Origin: Gp13-AA77 sp035946575
Lineage (GTDB): Bacteria > Acidobacteriota > Terriglobia > UBA7540
Direction of reading: 5' to 3'
Assembly: GCA_035946575.1 (NCBI GenBank)
Contig: DASYZG010000008.1
Location: 1 to 13,603 of the forward strand
DNA: 13,603 bases
The stretch's first letter is position 1; every line of letters starts with the position of its first letter. Shown here in pieces: positions 1 to 7,476 of the stretch. Below the pieces are notes generated by a model. It worked only from the letters and a program-made list of their open reading frames with translations. It searched no databases and had not been told where the DNA came from. Made by a program: the position numbers and the translations under genes.

Positions 1-373
1 CCAAACCGGGACCAACCGCGCACCAATCAAATTACCGGCCATCCTCCCCATCACGCCTCGATTCTACCCACCCCGGCCCAATACTCGCGCCCATTTTCAT
101 CTCCGGGGATGGCCGACGCAGACGGTCATGTGGTTTCCAAAACACATTCCAGCTCTTCTCCAACTCGGTCCTCACTTCCGCGGTGTCCACCTGGCGATGC
201 GGAGGCCAAAGCAGCCTTGGGATTGACGCGCGCCGGAGAGGGCCTTGAGTCACAAGCGGCGGCGGCCCTGCGCGTTTTGCGCCCGAGCTTGCCCTCGATG
301 CGCCCATCAGGTTCGATTTCGGGGCCAGCCTCGCACTCTCCTTGTGCTTTCATGGTCAAATCCCGGCCAAATT

Positions 374-418
374 GGGTTCGTTTTCGGTTCGTTTTGGGTT
401 CGTTTTTGGGTGCATTTT
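374..418. repeat. 11-bp tandem repeat, (G/C)GGTTCGTTTT
   Basis: Three consecutive 11-bp units lie at 374-384, 385-395 and 396-406. They are identical except for the first base of the second unit. A degenerate fourth copy follows at 407-418. Read in either direction the array gives repetitive peptides that would be mis-called as proteins. I recall similar arrays in acidobacterial intergenic DNA, but that is memory and not checked here. Confidence 0.75.
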
Positions 419-478
419 CCGAAATAGTTGCTGATTTCATTTGACTTATTGGCTTCGCCCCCGGATTTTTTTGTGGGG

Positions 479-504
479 GGGGGAGGGTGCCTCTTTGCTC
501 CCCC
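479..504. repeat. G-tract hairpin
   Basis: GGGGGAG at 479-485 is the exact reverse complement of CTCCCCC at 498-504, with a 12-nt loop. It sits at the end of a nine-G run (475-483). No T-tract follows, so a terminator call is not supported. The G-run is also a spot where sequencing errors are common. Confidence 0.45.
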
Positions 505-704
505 GAACCGACTGATCTGCCGACTCCCGGCCCAGCCTTTCGCGTTTTGGTGGCAACGGCCGCATAAGCCTGACCTCAGCCGAAGAGTACATCCCGGATT
601 TGGGAAAAGGGAGAAAACTGAGACAAATGAGAAAATTTTTTTCATCATTTATTTTCAGTGGGTTAGCCTGTGGAAAACTCTGGCGGCTCTCTTGAAGGCT
701 CCCT

Positions 705-786
705 GGGCTCTCTGTGGCTTCTCTGTTGGCTCGGCGTTAAGAGCTCACGGAGGCCACGGAGGGCTTCAGGAGGCCACAGAGGGCCC
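705..786. repeat. Imperfect inverted repeat of the CTCTGTGGC type
   Basis: Arms at 705-722 and 769-786 match at 15 of 18 positions when one is reverse-complemented. All three differences would be G-U pairs in RNA, so a transcript could fold into an 18-bp stem. A further CGGAGGCCACGGAGG copy lies between the arms near 748-762. The core word CTCTGTGG/CCACAGAG occurs again at 2029-2057, beyond the esterase gene, which suggests a dispersed intergenic repeat family. Confidence 0.6.
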
Positions 787-830
787 GATTAGGCCGGCTT
801 AAAGAGTGGAGCTTGGCTTAAAGAAACTGG

Positions 831-861
831 CTGACCGTTAACATCAGCGAGCTGGTAATAT
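831..861 (+). promoter_or_regulatory. Possible promoter of the esterase gene
   Basis: TAATAT at 856-861 is preceded by TG at 853-854, giving an extended -10 element (TGnTAATAT). A weak -35 candidate, CTGACC, lies at 831-836 with a long 19-bp spacer. The start codon follows 32 bp downstream. Two copies of GGCTTAAAGA (796-805 and 815-824) lie just upstream and could be a regulator site. The match is moderate only. Confidence 0.3.
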
Positions 862-893
862 CGACGGGCTGCGGAGACTCTGGGGAGAAAACG

Positions 894-1997
894 ATGATGA
901 GACTGAAGGGCTTGGTCGCTCTTGCTGTCTTGATTTCTCTGGGATCGGCCAGCCCTAGGTCGACTTTCGCGCAGGTCCAGACGGAAGTCCCTGCGGTGGT
1001 CGCCGGGGCAAAGCCAGTGACCGTGGAGCACGTCAAGATTCACGGTGAAGCCCTGGAAGGTAACCTCGAGGGCGAGGCCGTGGACCGGGATGCGATCGTG
1101 TTCCTGCCGCCGGGCTATTCCAAAAATGAGAAGCGCCGCTATCCCGTTATCTATGCCCTGCACGGATTCTCGATCGGTGCGGAGCAGTGGACCCACGAGA
1201 TTCACGTGCCCCAGACCATCGAGGGCGCCTTCGCTCAAGGCGCCCAGGAGATGATCGTGGTGCTGCCGGACTCGAAAACCGTTTACGGCGGGTCGATGTA
1301 TTCCAGCTCCGTTACCACCGGTGATTTCGAAAATTACGTCGCTCACGACGTGGTGGCTTATATGGACGCCCACTACCGCACTCTTCCCAACCGGGTGAGC
1401 CGGGGACTGGTGGGCCATTCCATGGGCGGCTATGGCGCGGCTCGCATAGGCATGAAGCATCCTGACGTCTTCGGTAGCCTTTACATCATGAGTCCCTGTT
1501 GCCTCTCCCCGATGGGTGCGAGGCCTTCTAATCCGGCGATGCAAAATGCCATGGCGTCGGTGGAGAAGGAATTGGAATCGGTCAAGACTCCTGCCGATGC
1601 GGCCGGCTTGTCGTTCTTCGCCCGCGCTCAGCTCGCCTCGGCCGCGGCGTGGTCGCCCGATCCGAAAAATCCACCGCTGTACCTCGACCTGCCCAGAAAG
1701 AACGGGGAGCCCCAGCCGGATGTGATTGCCAAATGGACGGCCAATGCGCCCCTGGCCTTCGTCGATCAGACCATCCGGAATTTGCGCCGGTATCGCGCCA
1801 TCGCCATGGACGTGGGCGACCAGGACGGACTGCGCTTCGACGCCGGCAAGCTGCACGACGTCCTCGACAGCTATGGCATCGCCAACAGCTTTGAGATTTA
1901 TCACGGGACCCATACCAGCGCTGTCGCCGATCGGTTTCAAAACCACGTGATGCCATTTTTCAGCAGGAATCTGTGTGCGACTGAAAACTGCAAGTGA
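894..1997 (+). CDS. Secreted alpha/beta-hydrolase, putative esterase family (esterase D / feruloyl esterase-like)
   Basis: The 367-residue product has an N-terminal signal peptide (basic MMRLK, hydrophobic core 7-19, likely cleavage after Ala26 in STFA-Q), so it should act outside the cytoplasm. The rest fits the Esterase family (PF00756, the S-formylglutathione hydrolase/feruloyl esterase/antigen 85 group): an HGF segment as oxyanion region, the YRT motif before the nucleophile elbow, and GHSMGGYGA with Ser176. The likely acid is Asp311 in GDQDG (Asp309 is an alternative), and the base is His340 in HGTHTS. All triad parts are present, so it is probably an active carboxylic ester hydrolase; the substrate cannot be told. 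A GGGGAG ribosome site at 882-887 supports the ATG at 894, with 897 as an equal alternative. It stands alone, flanked by related intergenic repeats. Confidence 0.88.
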   Translation: MMRLKGLVALAVLISLGSASPRSTFAQVQTEVPAVVAGAKPVTVEHVKIHGEALEGNLEGEAVDRDAIVFLPPGYSKNEKRRYPVIYALHGFSIGAEQWTHEIHVPQTIEGAFAQGAQEMIVVLPDSKTVYGGSMYSSSVTTGDFENYVAHDVVAYMDAHYRTLPNRVSRGLVGHSMGGYGAARIGMKHPDVFGSLYIMSPCCLSPMGARPSNPAMQNAMASVEKELESVKTPADAAGLSFFARAQLASAAAWSPDPKNPPLYLDLPRKNGEPQPDVIAKWTANAPLAFVDQTIRNLRRYRAIAMDVGDQDGLRFDAGKLHDVLDSYGIANSFEIYHGTHTSAVADRFQNHVMPFFSRNLCATENCK

Positions 1998-2028
1998 GGA
2001 TCCGGGCCTTCGCTCAAAGACGATTGCA

Positions 2029-2057
2029 CCACAGAGACCACAGAGACCTTCTCTGTG
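2029..2057. repeat. CCACAGAGA direct repeat with hairpin
   Basis: CCACAGAGA occurs twice in a row (2029-2037 and 2038-2046). The second copy pairs with CTCTGTG at 2051-2057 to give a perfect 7-bp stem with a 5-nt loop. It lies 31 bp after the esterase stop codon and could act as a weak transcription end, though no T-run follows. The same word makes up the inverted repeat at 705-786. Confidence 0.6.
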
Positions 2058-2126
2058 AAGTCTGCGCCCGCTGCGGTGAATCCGTCTTCGCGCGCCAAGG
2101 CCACCCCATCCGCGTTCCGCATCCGG

Positions 2127-2155
2127 TTGACACTGGATGATGCCGGCCCTACGAT
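2127..2155 (+). promoter_or_regulatory. Sigma-70-type promoter of the 2186-7180 operon
   Basis: A perfect TTGACA (2127-2132) is followed after exactly 17 bp by TACGAT (2150-2155), which differs from the TATAAT consensus at two of six positions. Transcription would begin near 2161-2163, leaving a 5' leader of about 25 nt before the ATG at 2186. This is the strongest promoter-like sequence in the window and points to housekeeping expression of the operon. Confidence 0.6.
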
Positions 2156-2168
2156 GAGAGCAGTCAGG

Positions 2169-2189
2169 ATGAACTCACAACCGGAATGA
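2169..2189 (+). CDS. Possible six-codon leader ORF overlapping the next start
   Basis: ATG at 2169 opens a six-codon frame (MNSQPE) whose TGA (2187-2189) overlaps the ATG of the large gene at 2186-2188 in an ATGA arrangement. A TCAGG sequence sits just before it, while the large gene has only a weak ribosome site of its own (CCGGA). Translation of the mini-ORF could therefore deliver ribosomes to the main start. It may equally be chance; nothing shows that the peptide itself has a role. Confidence 0.25.
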   Translation: MNSQPE

Positions 2190-5100
2190 TCCGCCGACCC
2201 CGTCGCCTCGTTCAGTGGTTTCTGCTGGCCGCCCTCGCCGCCGCGGGGTGCGGATTCGCCGACGACAGCGCCAAGGACAAGCAGCCCTCCAAAGACATCG
2301 AAATCGAGAGCATGCAGACCACGTACCGGTACGAGAACGACGGTACGGGCTCGGTGACGCAAAGCTCGCGGATTCGCATCCTGACGGAAGCCGGGCGCGA
2401 CGCCGTGGGGCAGTTCTACTTCTCCTACTCGAGCGGCCTCGAAGACCTGAAGATCGATTACTTCCGCACGCTCAAGAAAGACGGCACCAAGTTGCCGGTC
2501 GATCCCTCGCAGGCGGTGGAAACGGCCTCGCCGGTTTCGCGCTTGGCGCCGATGTTCAGCGACGTCAAGGTCAAGGTGATGGTGGCGCGCGACCTTGCCG
2601 TCGGGGATGCGCTCGAGTACCAGTACCAACGCGTGGTGCGCGTGCCGCTCAAGCCCGGCGATTTCTGGGCCATGCACTACCAGGACCAGAGTTCTGTGGT
2701 CGATTCCGAACTCGTTGTGCTCGACGTCCCGGCGGACCGCCATCTGACGCTGAAAGCCTCGCCGGACGCGCACTACACGACCGAGGAGAAGAACGGCCAC
2801 AGAATTTATCGGTGGCGGCTTTCGAATCCGAAGCCCCGCGAGGCCTCGGACCTGCCGCCGGATCCGATCTTTGTGGCCAGCACCTTAACGGACTGGAAGC
2901 AGGTGGGCGACTGGTATCGCGGTCTGGAGTCCCCGCGGGTGGAGGTTACGCCGGAAATCAAGGCGCTTGCCGCCCAACTGACCACGGGCAAGAATACGCC
3001 GCGTGAAAAGCTGGAGGCTCTCTATGTCTACGTCTCCGAGCAGGTGCGCTATGTGGCGCTGGAGTTCGGGATTGGCGGGTACCAGCCGCACGCCGCCGCC
3101 GACGTGCTGACGAACCGCTACGGCGATTGCAAGGACAAGAGCGGATTACTGGAGGCGCTGCTGGCCGCCGCCCGGATCACGGCTTACCCGGCCCTGCTCA
3201 ACGCCGAGCACGGCTTGATTGAGCCCGCCGTACCCATGCCCGGCCAGTTCAATCACGTGATCACCGTAGTGCCGATGGATGGTCAACTGCTCTGGATGGA
3301 CCCCACGCTCGGTCTCGCCCCGCTCGGGGTATTGGCGATTTCCGAGCGCGGCAAGCAGGCGCTGGTGGTGGAGCCGGACGCGAGCCGCCTGGAGCAGATC
3401 CCCGAGAAGTCGCCGATTCCCAACCGCGAGACGCTGACTTCCACCGGCAAGCTCGACTCGGCCGGCAAACTGACGCTCGACGATCGAATCGAGCTTCGAG
3501 GCGTCGGGGAGATTCTTTTTCGAACGCTTTACCGGCTGGGCAACCAGGACGCTTTGAAGATGGTCGAAAAGCAGATCGCCAACGCGCAAGCGCCGGGAGC
3601 GACGGCTGCGGACCCCAAGCCCTCGGATGCGCTCGACCTTTCCCAGCCCTTTCGTCTCGACCTCAGCGTGACCGACGCGGATTATTTCCCGGCGCTGGAA
3701 AAGTCGCATGACGTGCGGGTGCCGCTCTTCTCCACGGAGACCGGCGCCCTCGGATCGGAAATCGAGCGCGCCCGAAAACAGGTGGAAGAATCCGCCAAGA
3801 AACCCGGCGGCAAGAAGCCGCAGGAGATGAACCTGCTGGCGGGGACGGTGGACTACAGCACCGACCTCGAGGTCGACCCGGCGTACCAGGTCGATTTACC
3901 GCTGCCCGTCCACGTGGACCGCAGTTTCGCGAGCTACGATTCCACCTACACCTTCGATCACGGCCACCTGCGGGCGCGGCGGCTGCTGGTGCTCAAGCTG
4001 AGCAAGCTGCCGGCCGCGGATTGGCAGGACCTGAACGCCTTCCGGAAGCTGATCGACAGCGACTCCGCGCAGACGCTGCAGTTGCGCCGCTCGTCGGCGT
4101 TGAGCCTCGAATCCAAGGCGCCGGACTTGAGCGCCGAGGATGCCGAGCAGGACGGCCTGAACGCGCTCCAGCACGGTGACCTCTACTCGGCCGAGAAGCT
4201 TTTCAAAGAGGCCACCAAGAAAGATCCGGAGAGCAAGACCGCCTGGAACAATCTGGGGCGGGCGGAGACGGCGCTTGGCCTGCTCGACCCGGCGGAGGCC
4301 GCTCTCAAGACCCAGATCAAGGTCCACCCGAACGACGAATATGCATACAACAACCTGGGGAGGATCTACGCGGCGCGCCACCAGTACGATCGCGCCCTCG
4401 AGCAGTTCCGGAAACAGCTCGAAATCAATCCGCTCGATCCCTACACGTATCCCAATCTCGCCGCCGTTTACGAGGCGATGAATCGCTGGGACGATGCCGC
4501 CGGGGCCTGGTCCAAACAGGTCGCCATCGATCACACGCAGTGGGCGAGTTACGCGTCCTGGGGCCACGCGCTGTTGAAGGCCGGCAAGCTCGACGAGGGA
4601 CGCGACAAGATGAGGCGCGCTCTCGACATGGATCGCAGCCCGACCGCTTTGAACGACGTCGCCTACCAGATGGCCGAGGCCGGCGTGGACCTGGATCAGG
4701 CCGCGCAATACGCGCGCTCGGCGGTGGAGCAGGCGGTGGCGAGCGTGAGCGATGCCAATTCCCTCGACGTACCCAAGGATTACAACACGCGGCTGATGAG
4801 CCTCTCGGCCTTTCTTGACACGCTGGGCTGGGTCTACTTCCGCCAGAAGCAATTCGGCCAGGCCGAGCCGCTGATCGCGACGGCGCATAATCTGCGCGCG
4901 GAATCTGATATCGCCGAGCACCTGGCGCGCGTCTACGCCGCCGAGAATCGTCCCGACGAAGCCCTGCGCTACTACGCCTGGTCCGCGCTCGAGCCGGGCT
5001 GGACGGGCCAGCACGATCCCAAGCTGAGCGCGGATCTGGAAGGGCATTTCGGCGGCCGGGACGGCCTGATGCGCAAGGCCGCCGCCGTGAATCGGGGTTA

Positions 5101-6001
5101 CTTCGCCGAGCACCGCCTGCCGCAGGCGGCATCATCTGCCTGGCCCGCCACGGCCACGTCCGCCAGGTCCGCGGTGGTTGAGCTGCAGGTACTGGTGGAC
5201 GCCAAGGGGGTGGTACGCGACGCGCAGGCGACAGGCGGCGACGAGCCCTTCCGGTCCGCGGCCCTGGAGGACGCCCGCGGCCTCACGCTGCCGGCGCTTA
5301 ACGTCACGGGGCAATTCCTGAAGACCGTCCGCAACATTACCTACGTTTATTCGGCGTCCCGGCAAGTCACCGCCGTCTGGAATTTCGGCAAAACCGATGA
5401 GTATGCCGTGAGGATGTTCAACCAGTCGCCCTTCGCGCCCGGGATGATGCTGATCTCGAGCGGCGAGATGGAACTTGGGGTAAGCGCCTTGCACGATGCG
5501 CTCCGCGCCAACCCGGACTCACCCTATGCCGAACAGGCTCATCTTGCCGTCGCCGAGGCCCTGGGCGAGAAGCGGGACTATGCCGGAGCGGAGGCTGAGT
5601 ATCGCGCCGCCGCCCAGTCGAGCCCGGACGATCCGCGGCCTCACCGCCGGCTGGCCGACATGCTGGCGCTCGCCGGAGACCGGGCGGCGGCTGTGGGTGA
5701 GTATCAGCGGGCGGTCCAGCTCAACCCAAGTGATGCCGACGCGCACTTCAGCCTGGGAGCGCAGTTCGAAGCGGCGGCTGCAGGCGAGGCGCTCAAGGGC
5801 GCGCATTTTGATGCGAAGACAGGAAACTACGCGCCGCCATCGGGCAAGGCCCCGAAATCCGCCCTGGATAACTACCAGGCCGCCTACGAGCAGTATCGAC
5901 TGGCTCACCAGCTTATGCCCGACATGGCGGCTTACGCCGAAGCGTATGAACGCCTGGCCAAACAACTGGGAGATGATGTGGTGAGCAAAGGAATCGAATG
6001 A
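2186..6001 (+). CDS. Large exported DUF3857 / transglutaminase-like / TPR protein with an internal TonB-C-like domain
   Basis: The 1271-residue protein starts with an export signal (RRPRR, hydrophobic 8-20). AAGC at 19-22 is a weak lipobox, so it may be a lipoprotein; cleavage after Ala25 is the alternative. Domains in order: DUF3857 beta-rich domain (about 35-215); transglutaminase-like domain (about 260-385) with a full candidate triad of Cys315 (YGDCKDKS), His357 (FNHVI) and Asp372 (WMDPT); a second beta-rich part to about 640; TPR helices (about 648-935); a TonB C-terminal-like domain (about 995-1065, VVELQVLVDAKGVV); and more TPR (about 1100-1215). DUF3857 plus transglutaminase is a known pairing, generally periplasmic and of poorly known substrate. 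TPR and TonB-like parts suggest binding to envelope proteins. It probably crosslinks, cleaves or scaffolds envelope polypeptides (inference). The next gene overlaps its stop by ATGA. Confidence 0.88.
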   Translation: MIRRPRRLVQWFLLAALAAAGCGFADDSAKDKQPSKDIEIESMQTTYRYENDGTGSVTQSSRIRILTEAGRDAVGQFYFSYSSGLEDLKIDYFRTLKKDGTKLPVDPSQAVETASPVSRLAPMFSDVKVKVMVARDLAVGDALEYQYQRVVRVPLKPGDFWAMHYQDQSSVVDSELVVLDVPADRHLTLKASPDAHYTTEEKNGHRIYRWRLSNPKPREASDLPPDPIFVASTLTDWKQVGDWYRGLESPRVEVTPEIKALAAQLTTGKNTPREKLEALYVYVSEQVRYVALEFGIGGYQPHAAADVLTNRYGDCKDKSGLLEALLAAARITAYPALLNAEHGLIEPAVPMPGQFNHVITVVPMDGQLLWMDPTLGLAPLGVLAISERGKQALVVEPDASRLEQIPEKSPIPNRETLTSTGKLDSAGKLTLDDRIELRGVGEILFRTLYRLGNQDALKMVEKQIANAQAPGATAADPKPSDALDLSQPFRLDLSVTDADYFPALEKSHDVRVPLFSTETGALGSEIERARKQVEESAKKPGGKKPQEMNLLAGTVDYSTDLEVDPAYQVDLPLPVHVDRSFASYDSTYTFDHGHLRARRLLVLKLSKLPAADWQDLNAFRKLIDSDSAQTLQLRRSSALSLESKAPDLSAEDAEQDGLNALQHGDLYSAEKLFKEATKKDPESKTAWNNLGRAETALGLLDPAEAALKTQIKVHPNDEYAYNNLGRIYAARHQYDRALEQFRKQLEINPLDPYTYPNLAAVYEAMNRWDDAAGAWSKQVAIDHTQWASYASWGHALLKAGKLDEGRDKMRRALDMDRSPTALNDVAYQMAEAGVDLDQAAQYARSAVEQAVASVSDANSLDVPKDYNTRLMSLSAFLDTLGWVYFRQKQFGQAEPLIATAHNLRAESDIAEHLARVYAAENRPDEALRYYAWSALEPGWTGQHDPKLSADLEGHFGGRDGLMRKAAAVNRGYFAEHRLPQAASSAWPATATSARSAVVELQVLVDAKGVVRDAQATGGDEPFRSAALEDARGLTLPALNVTGQFLKTVRNITYVYSASRQVTAVWNFGKTDEYAVRMFNQSPFAPGMMLISSGEMELGVSALHDALRANPDSPYAEQAHLAVAEALGEKRDYAGAEAEYRAAAQSSPDDPRPHRRLADMLALAGDRAAAVGEYQRAVQLNPSDADAHFSLGAQFEAAAAGEALKGAHFDAKTGNYAPPSGKAPKSALDNYQAAYEQYRLAHQLMPDMAAYAEAYERLAKQLGDDVVSKGIE

Positions 6002-6933
6002 GCGTTCCGGCAGGAGTGGTCGAATCCATTGGAAACACCCCTCTCGTACGGCTGCGCAAAATCGTGCCGCGCTCGAGCGCGCGCGTCCTGGCGAAGCTGG
6101 AATGGGCCAACCCTACCGGCAGCATGAAAGATCGCATGGCGAAGACGGCTATCGAAGCGGCGGCGTCGGACGGGCGCCTGCCTCCCGGCGGCACAGTGGT
6201 GGAGTACACGGCGGGCACCACCGGGATTTCTCTGGCGCTGATCTGCGCCGCCAGGGGCTACAAATTGAACATCGTGTTTTCGGACGCCTTCAGCCAGGAG
6301 AAGCGTCTGACCATGAAAGCTTTCGGAGCGGAGATTATCGACGTGCCCAGTGCCGGCGGGAACATCAACGCGGACCTGATCAAGGCGATGATCGAAAAGG
6401 CGGGCGAACTGAGCGCCAAGCCGGGTCACTGGTGGTGCAATCAGCTGAGCAATCGTGACGCTGTCGCTGGATATGTTCCGATGGGTGATGAGATCTGGGA
6501 CCAGACCGGCGGATCCGTCGACGCGTTCGTGCATGCGGTGGGTACGGCGCACTCGATTCACGGCGTCGCCAAGGCGCTGCGCGGACACAAGCCCGGCCTC
6601 CACGTCGCGGCCGTGGAACCGGCAGAGTCCGCGGTTCTCTCGGGCAAGCCTTCGGGATCGCACAAGATCGAAGGGATCGGGGTCGGCTTCATCCCGCCAT
6701 TGTGGGAACCGGATCTCGTCGACGAGATCCTTCCTGTCAGCACGGCAGAGGCGCAGGCCATGGCGCGGCGACTGGCCCGGGAGGAAGGGCTCTTCGCAGG
6801 AACGTCATCGGGGGCCAACGTGGTGGCGGCACTGCAGGTCGCCGAACGGCTCGGCAGCGCCGCGACGGTGGTCACGATCCTGTGTGACTCGGGCTTACGC
6901 TATCTGAGTACCGACCTTTACAAGGACCTGTAG
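5998..6933 (+). CDS. Cysteine-synthase-fold PLP enzyme with altered active-site loops
   Basis: The 311-residue length and overall order match the fold-type II cysteine synthase / cystathionine beta-synthase family. NPTGSMKDR contains the PLP lysine (Lys44), GIGVGFIPP and AGTSSGAN follow, and DSGLRYLSTDLY closes the protein. Two loops depart from classical CysK as I know it. The substrate loop reads EYTAGTTG where CysK has TSGNTG, losing the Asn. The phosphate-binding loop reads VGTAHSIHGVA where CysK has GTGGT. O-acetylserine sulfhydrylase activity is therefore uncertain; it may be a lyase or synthase acting on another amino acid, and no gene symbol is given. The start overlaps the preceding stop (ATGA) and has an AAAGGA ribosome site at 5987-5992. 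No signal peptide is seen, so it is cytoplasmic, unlike its exported operon partner. Confidence 0.87.
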   Translation: MSVPAGVVESIGNTPLVRLRKIVPRSSARVLAKLEWANPTGSMKDRMAKTAIEAAASDGRLPPGGTVVEYTAGTTGISLALICAARGYKLNIVFSDAFSQEKRLTMKAFGAEIIDVPSAGGNINADLIKAMIEKAGELSAKPGHWWCNQLSNRDAVAGYVPMGDEIWDQTGGSVDAFVHAVGTAHSIHGVAKALRGHKPGLHVAAVEPAESAVLSGKPSGSHKIEGIGVGFIPPLWEPDLVDEILPVSTAEAQAMARRLAREEGLFAGTSSGANVVAALQVAERLGSAATVVTILCDSGLRYLSTDLYKDL

Positions 6934-6940
6934 GGGGCAT

Positions 6941-7180
6941 ATGGAGGGATTGTTTCAGCCAACTCACCTGTTTTTTTTGTTGCTGTTGGGGCTGATCTTT
7001 CTGTTCCTCCTTTACCGGGTTTTGAGGGCGGTCATACGAGCGATTCTTTTTGACGAGCCCAGGCAAGCGGCGCCGCCTGCTGAGGATATTGTGCGCGAGC
7101 GCTATGCACGCGGTGAGATCAATCGGGCACAATTCGAGCAGATGCTGGACGACCTTCGGAAGACGCGTTCGGGACCTTAA
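6941..7180 (+). CDS. Small membrane protein with C-terminal SHOCT motif
   Basis: The 79-residue product has a strongly hydrophobic segment at residues 9-25 (FFLLLLGLIFLFLLY), then a basic turn, a short linker, and a C-terminal helix pair (49-73) with RYARGEINRAQFEQMLDDL. This is the SHOCT pattern (short C-terminal domain, thought to mediate oligomerisation). It starts 7 bp after the PLP gene stop, behind a GGGGG tract at 6933-6937, so it is probably the last gene of the operon. A single-pass membrane anchor with the SHOCT part inside the cytoplasm is likely from the basic residues after the helix. Function unknown. Confidence 0.8.
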   Translation: MEGLFQPTHLFFLLLLGLIFLFLLYRVLRAVIRAILFDEPRQAAPPAEDIVRERYARGEINRAQFEQMLDDLRKTRSGP

Positions 7181-7476
7181 CCTCGACGTTCGCGGGGGAA
7201 CAGCCCGCCGGCCACCGCCTGGTCTTCGCGTTCTGATCCCAGGACTGTTCGGAACGCACCAGGCAAAGGTGGATTGTCGACTCATTCCAAGCGCAGGCAT
7301 CGTCCAGCACGCCTGATTTCCCAAAACGCGCTACAGCCGACGCGCTCTTCTTCGCCTTGCGATATTGGCCACACAGTAATACTTTCAAACGGACATGATG
7401 ACTCCGTAGTTGAGACTCGGGCACCCCGCTCAAGTTAAGATGGATGACTCTTGTGGCTCGCAGGTAAAGGAGGCCC
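7181..7476. other. Intergenic region before the propeller gene
   Basis: No gene is convincing here. Open frames on the minus strand run back into the SHOCT gene and have no recognisable content. A short stem, GCGGG (7192-7196) with CCCGC (7204-7208), follows the SHOCT stop and could be a weak transcription end, but lacks a T-run. No well-spaced promoter was found; TTGAGA at 7409-7414 and TAAGAT near 7435 are about 20 bp apart, which is too far for a confident call. Confidence 0.5.

Larger units (their letters stand above)
1..830. other. Intergenic/repeat region without a convincing gene
   Basis: Several open frames cross this stretch on both strands, but none shows a recognisable domain, a good ribosome binding site or consistent codon use, and their translations are low-complexity or Arg/Pro-rich. 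What can be seen is an 11-bp tandem repeat (374-418), a run of nine G at 475-483 that can pair with the C-run at 498-504, an AT-rich island around 625-660 in otherwise GC-rich DNA, and a large inverted repeat (705-786). I read it as non-coding, perhaps with degraded gene remnants. Confidence 0.6.

Noticed and set aside
126..440. Small frames at the left end, including one rich in NEPKTNRKR
   Set aside because: The Lys/Asn-rich text comes from the 11-bp tandem repeat; there is no ribosome site or domain.
625..660. AT-rich island considered as an origin or promoter
   Set aside because: No DnaA-box cluster or properly spaced -35/-10 pair was seen.
428..802. Plus-strand frame of 124 residues
   Set aside because: It runs through the G-tract, the AT-rich island and the inverted repeat; composition changes abruptly and no domain is seen.
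789..1946. Minus-strand frame of 385 residues opposite the esterase
   Set aside because: It is antisense to a gene with a full catalytic triad, signal peptide and ribosome site; long antisense frames are expected in GC-rich coding DNA and this one shows no domain.
3896..5113. Minus-strand frame of 405 residues opposite the TPR region
   Set aside because: It mirrors the codon structure of the plus-strand TPR gene and has an Arg/Val/Leu-rich composition without any recognisable motif.
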